Source: a bacterium
GTDB lineage: Bacteria; Babelota; Babeliae; Babelales; RVW-14
Length of the DNA stretch: 7,970 nt
Assembly (NCBI GenBank): GCA_023249935.1
Contig: JAHFBQ010000005.1
Coordinates: 1 to 7,970, forward strand
Reading direction: 5' to 3'
Shown: piece by piece, positions 6,051 to 7,970 of the stretch
Layout of the letters: each line of letters starts with the position of its first letter
Numbering within the stretch: position 1 is the first letter of the stretch
Made by a program: the position numbers and the translations under genes
The notes under the pieces: model-generated
What the model saw: only the letters and a program-made list of their open reading frames with translations
What the model was told of the DNA's origin: nothing
The model's database searches: none

Positions 6051-6053
6051 TCA
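6051..6053 (-). other. In-frame TGA codon interrupting rpoC
   Basis: On the minus strand the frame reads TAC TTG CCT ACT GGC GCA ATT TGA GCA GTC GAA GAA. Exactly 25 codons separate the TGA from the conserved Asp of DITGGLPRV, the same spacing as in E. coli, where the equivalent residue is Val (AIVQLEDG). No bases are gained or lost. The family usually has Val, Leu or Ile here, and TTA (Leu) differs from TGA by one base. The presence of the codon in this sequence is certain; whether it exists in the organism is not. Confidence 0.95.
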
Positions 6054-7970
6054 AATTGCGCCAGTAGGCAAGTAGTAACGGCCTTCTTCGATTCCGTGCT
6101 GATCAACAACAACGATATAAGGCTGACGTTTTTCTTCACGACGCTCTAGAATTGTCTTTCTAGAAGAATTAGTACCTTCATCAAACAATTCTTGGTATGT
6201 AACGTTTTCAATCAAATCAACGTACTGAACAACGCCAGGCTTATCAGTTAAAATGATCTTTGAAGGTTCCCATTCAGCAAGTTTTTGACCTGCAACGACT
6301 GTGTCATTTGGTTTAACGTGCAACAATGCCCCGTAACCAAGTTTCAGCTCTTCAAGTTCGCGTCCATCTTCAGCAACGATGACGAGTTTTGCTTTGCGAT
6401 TCATGACGGTGAGTACGTCAGCTCTATTCTTCACAGCCTGTACTTCACGGAAAACGACTTTACCGGTGAATTGGGCTTTATGTGCAGTTTGTTCAACAAC
6501 ACCTGTTACAGTACCCCCAACGTGGAACGTTCTCATTGTGAGCTGGGTTCCTGGTTCACCAATCGATTGTGCTGCAATAATACCTACTGCGACGCCAACT
6601 TCGACAAGTTCATGTGTTGAAAGATCCATACCGTAACACATTGCGCATACGCCACGTTTTATTTGGCAGCTAAGAACCGAACGAACTTTAACTTCGGTTA
6701 CAGAAGATTCGCGAATCTCGTTTACCATAGCTTCAGTAAGAAGTTGACCACGAGGACAAAGCATCTTAGCGCTTACAGGATCGATAATATCTTCTGCTGC
6801 GATGCGACCGAATACTTGACGAGCAAGTGATTCAATCACTTGGCCTGATTCAGCAATATCAGTTACTGCAATATAACCAAGGGCATTGCAATCCTTCTGC
6901 ATGATTACAACGTCTTGTGCAACGTCAACCAATCTACGAGTTAAATAACCAGAGTCAGCAGTTTTTAATGCTGTATCTGCAAGACCTTTACGAGCTCCGT
7001 GTGTTGAAACGAAGTATTCAAAGACGTTCAAGCCTTCTTTAAAGTTAGCTAGAACGGGTGTTTCCATAATTTCGCCCGATGGTTTAGCCATCAGACCTCT
7101 CATGGCCGCCAGCTGACGAATCTGGGTTCTGGATCCACGTGCACCCGAATCAAGCATCATAAACACAGGATTAAATGCAACGCTATTTTTTTGTTCATTA
7201 AGCGAAGCTTCACGATCTTGATGCTCAAGAACGGTGATCATGTCATTGGTAACATCTTCAGTTGTACGCGCCCAAATCTGAATGATCTTGTTGTAGCGTT
7301 CACCGTTGGTGATTGCGCCATCCAAGTAAAGCTTCTCAGCTTTTTCAACTTCTTTTCCGCTGCGATTGAGTATTTCTTGCTTTGATTCTGGAATAACCAG
7401 GTTATCAATAGAAAGCGAGATGCCGCCGAATGTTGCATGAGAAAAGCCGAGGTGCTTGATTTTATCGAGTGTACGTACCGTTGCTTCAGAACCAAAACGT
7501 TTATGAAGTCTGGAAATTAACTTTACCAAATCCTTCTTTTTTACCGCTTTGTTGATCCATTCAAACTTTGAATCTTCTGGCAAGGCTTCAAATAGAATAA
7601 CGCGTCCTACTGTAGTGTTTACAATGCCTTCAACTAGACGAATGTTGATTGATGCGTGCACATCAACTTTTCCGTGCTGATAAGCATAAATTACTTCTTC
7701 GATGCTTGAGAAATTAAGTCCCTCACCGAGAAGGTTTTTACGACCTTTAGTTAAATAATAAAGACCAAGGACCATATCCTGCGATGGAACAGCAATAGGA
7801 CGTCCACTTGCAGGAGATATAATGTTTCTTGTAGAAAGCATCAAACTCAATGCTTCTTTGCGAGCACGTTGACTAAGTAAGACGTGGACAGCCATTTGGT
7901 CACCGTCAAAGTCCGCGTTAAATGCCGCACACACAAGTGGGTGGATCTTAATTGCCTTACCTTCAACGAG
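6051..7970 (-). CDS. rpoC: RNA polymerase beta' subunit, central part, ending at an in-frame TGA (5' end outside window)
   Basis: This is the catalytic large subunit of DNA-dependent RNA polymerase. The reading frame is open to the window edge, so the first visible codon is internal and roughly 440 N-terminal residues (by comparison with E. coli beta') are missing. Numbering from the edge, the active-site Mg motif NADFDGD is at residues 18-24. The region running into the bridge helix (GARGSRTQIRQLAAMRG, then STHGARKGLADTALKTADSG) follows at about 275-357. The second zinc site has all four cysteines at 361, 435, 442 and 445. The trigger-loop first half QLTMRTFHVGG carries the expected Met479, Arg480 and His483. 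About 165 residues of SI3-like insertion follow. The frame stops at TGA after YYLPTGAI, still inside that insertion and before the second trigger helix. The product is therefore incomplete on its own; the rest is encoded immediately downstream in the same frame. The start chosen by ORF callers (GTG at 7934) is only Val of HPLVCAAF. Confidence 0.96.
   Translation of the reverse strand, partial: LVEGKAIKIHPLVCAAFNADFDGDQMAVHVLLSQRARKEALSLMLSTRNIISPASGRPIAVPSQDMVLGLYYLTKGRKNLLGEGLNFSSIEEVIYAYQHGKVDVHASINIRLVEGIVNTTVGRVILFEALPEDSKFEWINKAVKKKDLVKLISRLHKRFGSEATVRTLDKIKHLGFSHATFGGISLSIDNLVIPESKQEILNRSGKEVEKAEKLYLDGAITNGERYNKIIQIWARTTEDVTNDMITVLEHQDREASLNEQKNSVAFNPVFMMLDSGARGSRTQIRQLAAMRGLMAKPSGEIMETPVLANFKEGLNVFEYFVSTHGARKGLADTALKTADSGYLTRRLVDVAQDVVIMQKDCNALGYIAVTDIAESGQVIESLARQVFGRIAAEDIIDPVSAKMLCPRGQLLTEAMVNEIRESSVTEVKVRSVLSCQIKRGVCAMCYGMDLSTHELVEVGVAVGIIAAQSIGEPGTQLTMRTFHVGGTVTGVVEQTAHKAQFTGKVVFREVQAVKNRADVLTVMNRKAKLVIVAEDGRELEELKLGYGALLHVKPNDTVVAGQKLAEWEPSKIILTDKPGVVQYVDLIENVTYQELFDEGTNSSRKTILERREEKRQPYIVVVDQHGIEEGRYYLPTGAI

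Noticed and set aside
6051..6053. UGA as selenocysteine or as a genome-wide reassigned codon
   Set aside because: The position is a hydrophobic residue in relatives, not Cys. All 20 Trp codons seen are TGG, and no other gene has an internal TGA. I saw no obvious selenocysteine stem-loop directly after it.

Overview
The window is one tightly packed, co-oriented gene cluster. Everything real is on the minus strand, so transcription runs from high to low coordinates. In that order it holds: the 3' two thirds of rpoC (RNA polymerase beta'), interrupted by an in-frame TGA; a tRNA-Val(GAC); rpsO (ribosomal protein S15); pnp (polynucleotide phosphorylase); rph (RNase PH); a short lipoprotein that looks like LptE; a divergent DNA polymerase III delta subunit (HolA); and the 5' part of a small Fis-family DNA-binding protein cut by the window edge. 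The longest stretch without a gene is 75 bases (rpsO to pnp). Other junctions are overlapping or a few bases long, and I see no intrinsic terminator, so the region reads as one operon or a chain of coupled operons.

The organism is a bacterium, probably diderm (Gram-negative). The evidence is a lipobox protein resembling the LPS-transport component LptE next to holA, a Fis-type protein, and a beta' with a roughly 165-residue insertion inside the trigger loop (SI3-like), which is typical of many Gram-negative lineages. The rpoC to tRNA to rpsO-pnp-rph arrangement and the divergent HolA and LptE suggest a lineage away from the well-studied Proteobacteria. A candidate phylum such as Dependentiae (TM6) is possible, but that is a guess. 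Trp codons are all TGG and five of six complete stops are TAA or TAG. The sixth, rph, ends TGA directly followed by TAA.

Functionally this is core information processing: transcription (rpoC), translation (tRNA-Val, S15), RNA turnover and tRNA 3' maturation (PNPase and RNase PH side by side), outer-membrane biogenesis (LptE-like), replication clamp loading (HolA) and nucleoid or transcription regulation (Fis-like).

The most notable observation is the TGA inside rpoC at 6051-6053. The reading frame and homology continue without a gap on both sides, in a gene that should be essential. A sequence error or a single-base change from TTA (Leu) is the simplest explanation. A two-piece beta' or UGA readthrough remains possible. 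I did not find a mobile element, CRISPR array, toxin-antitoxin pair or defence system.
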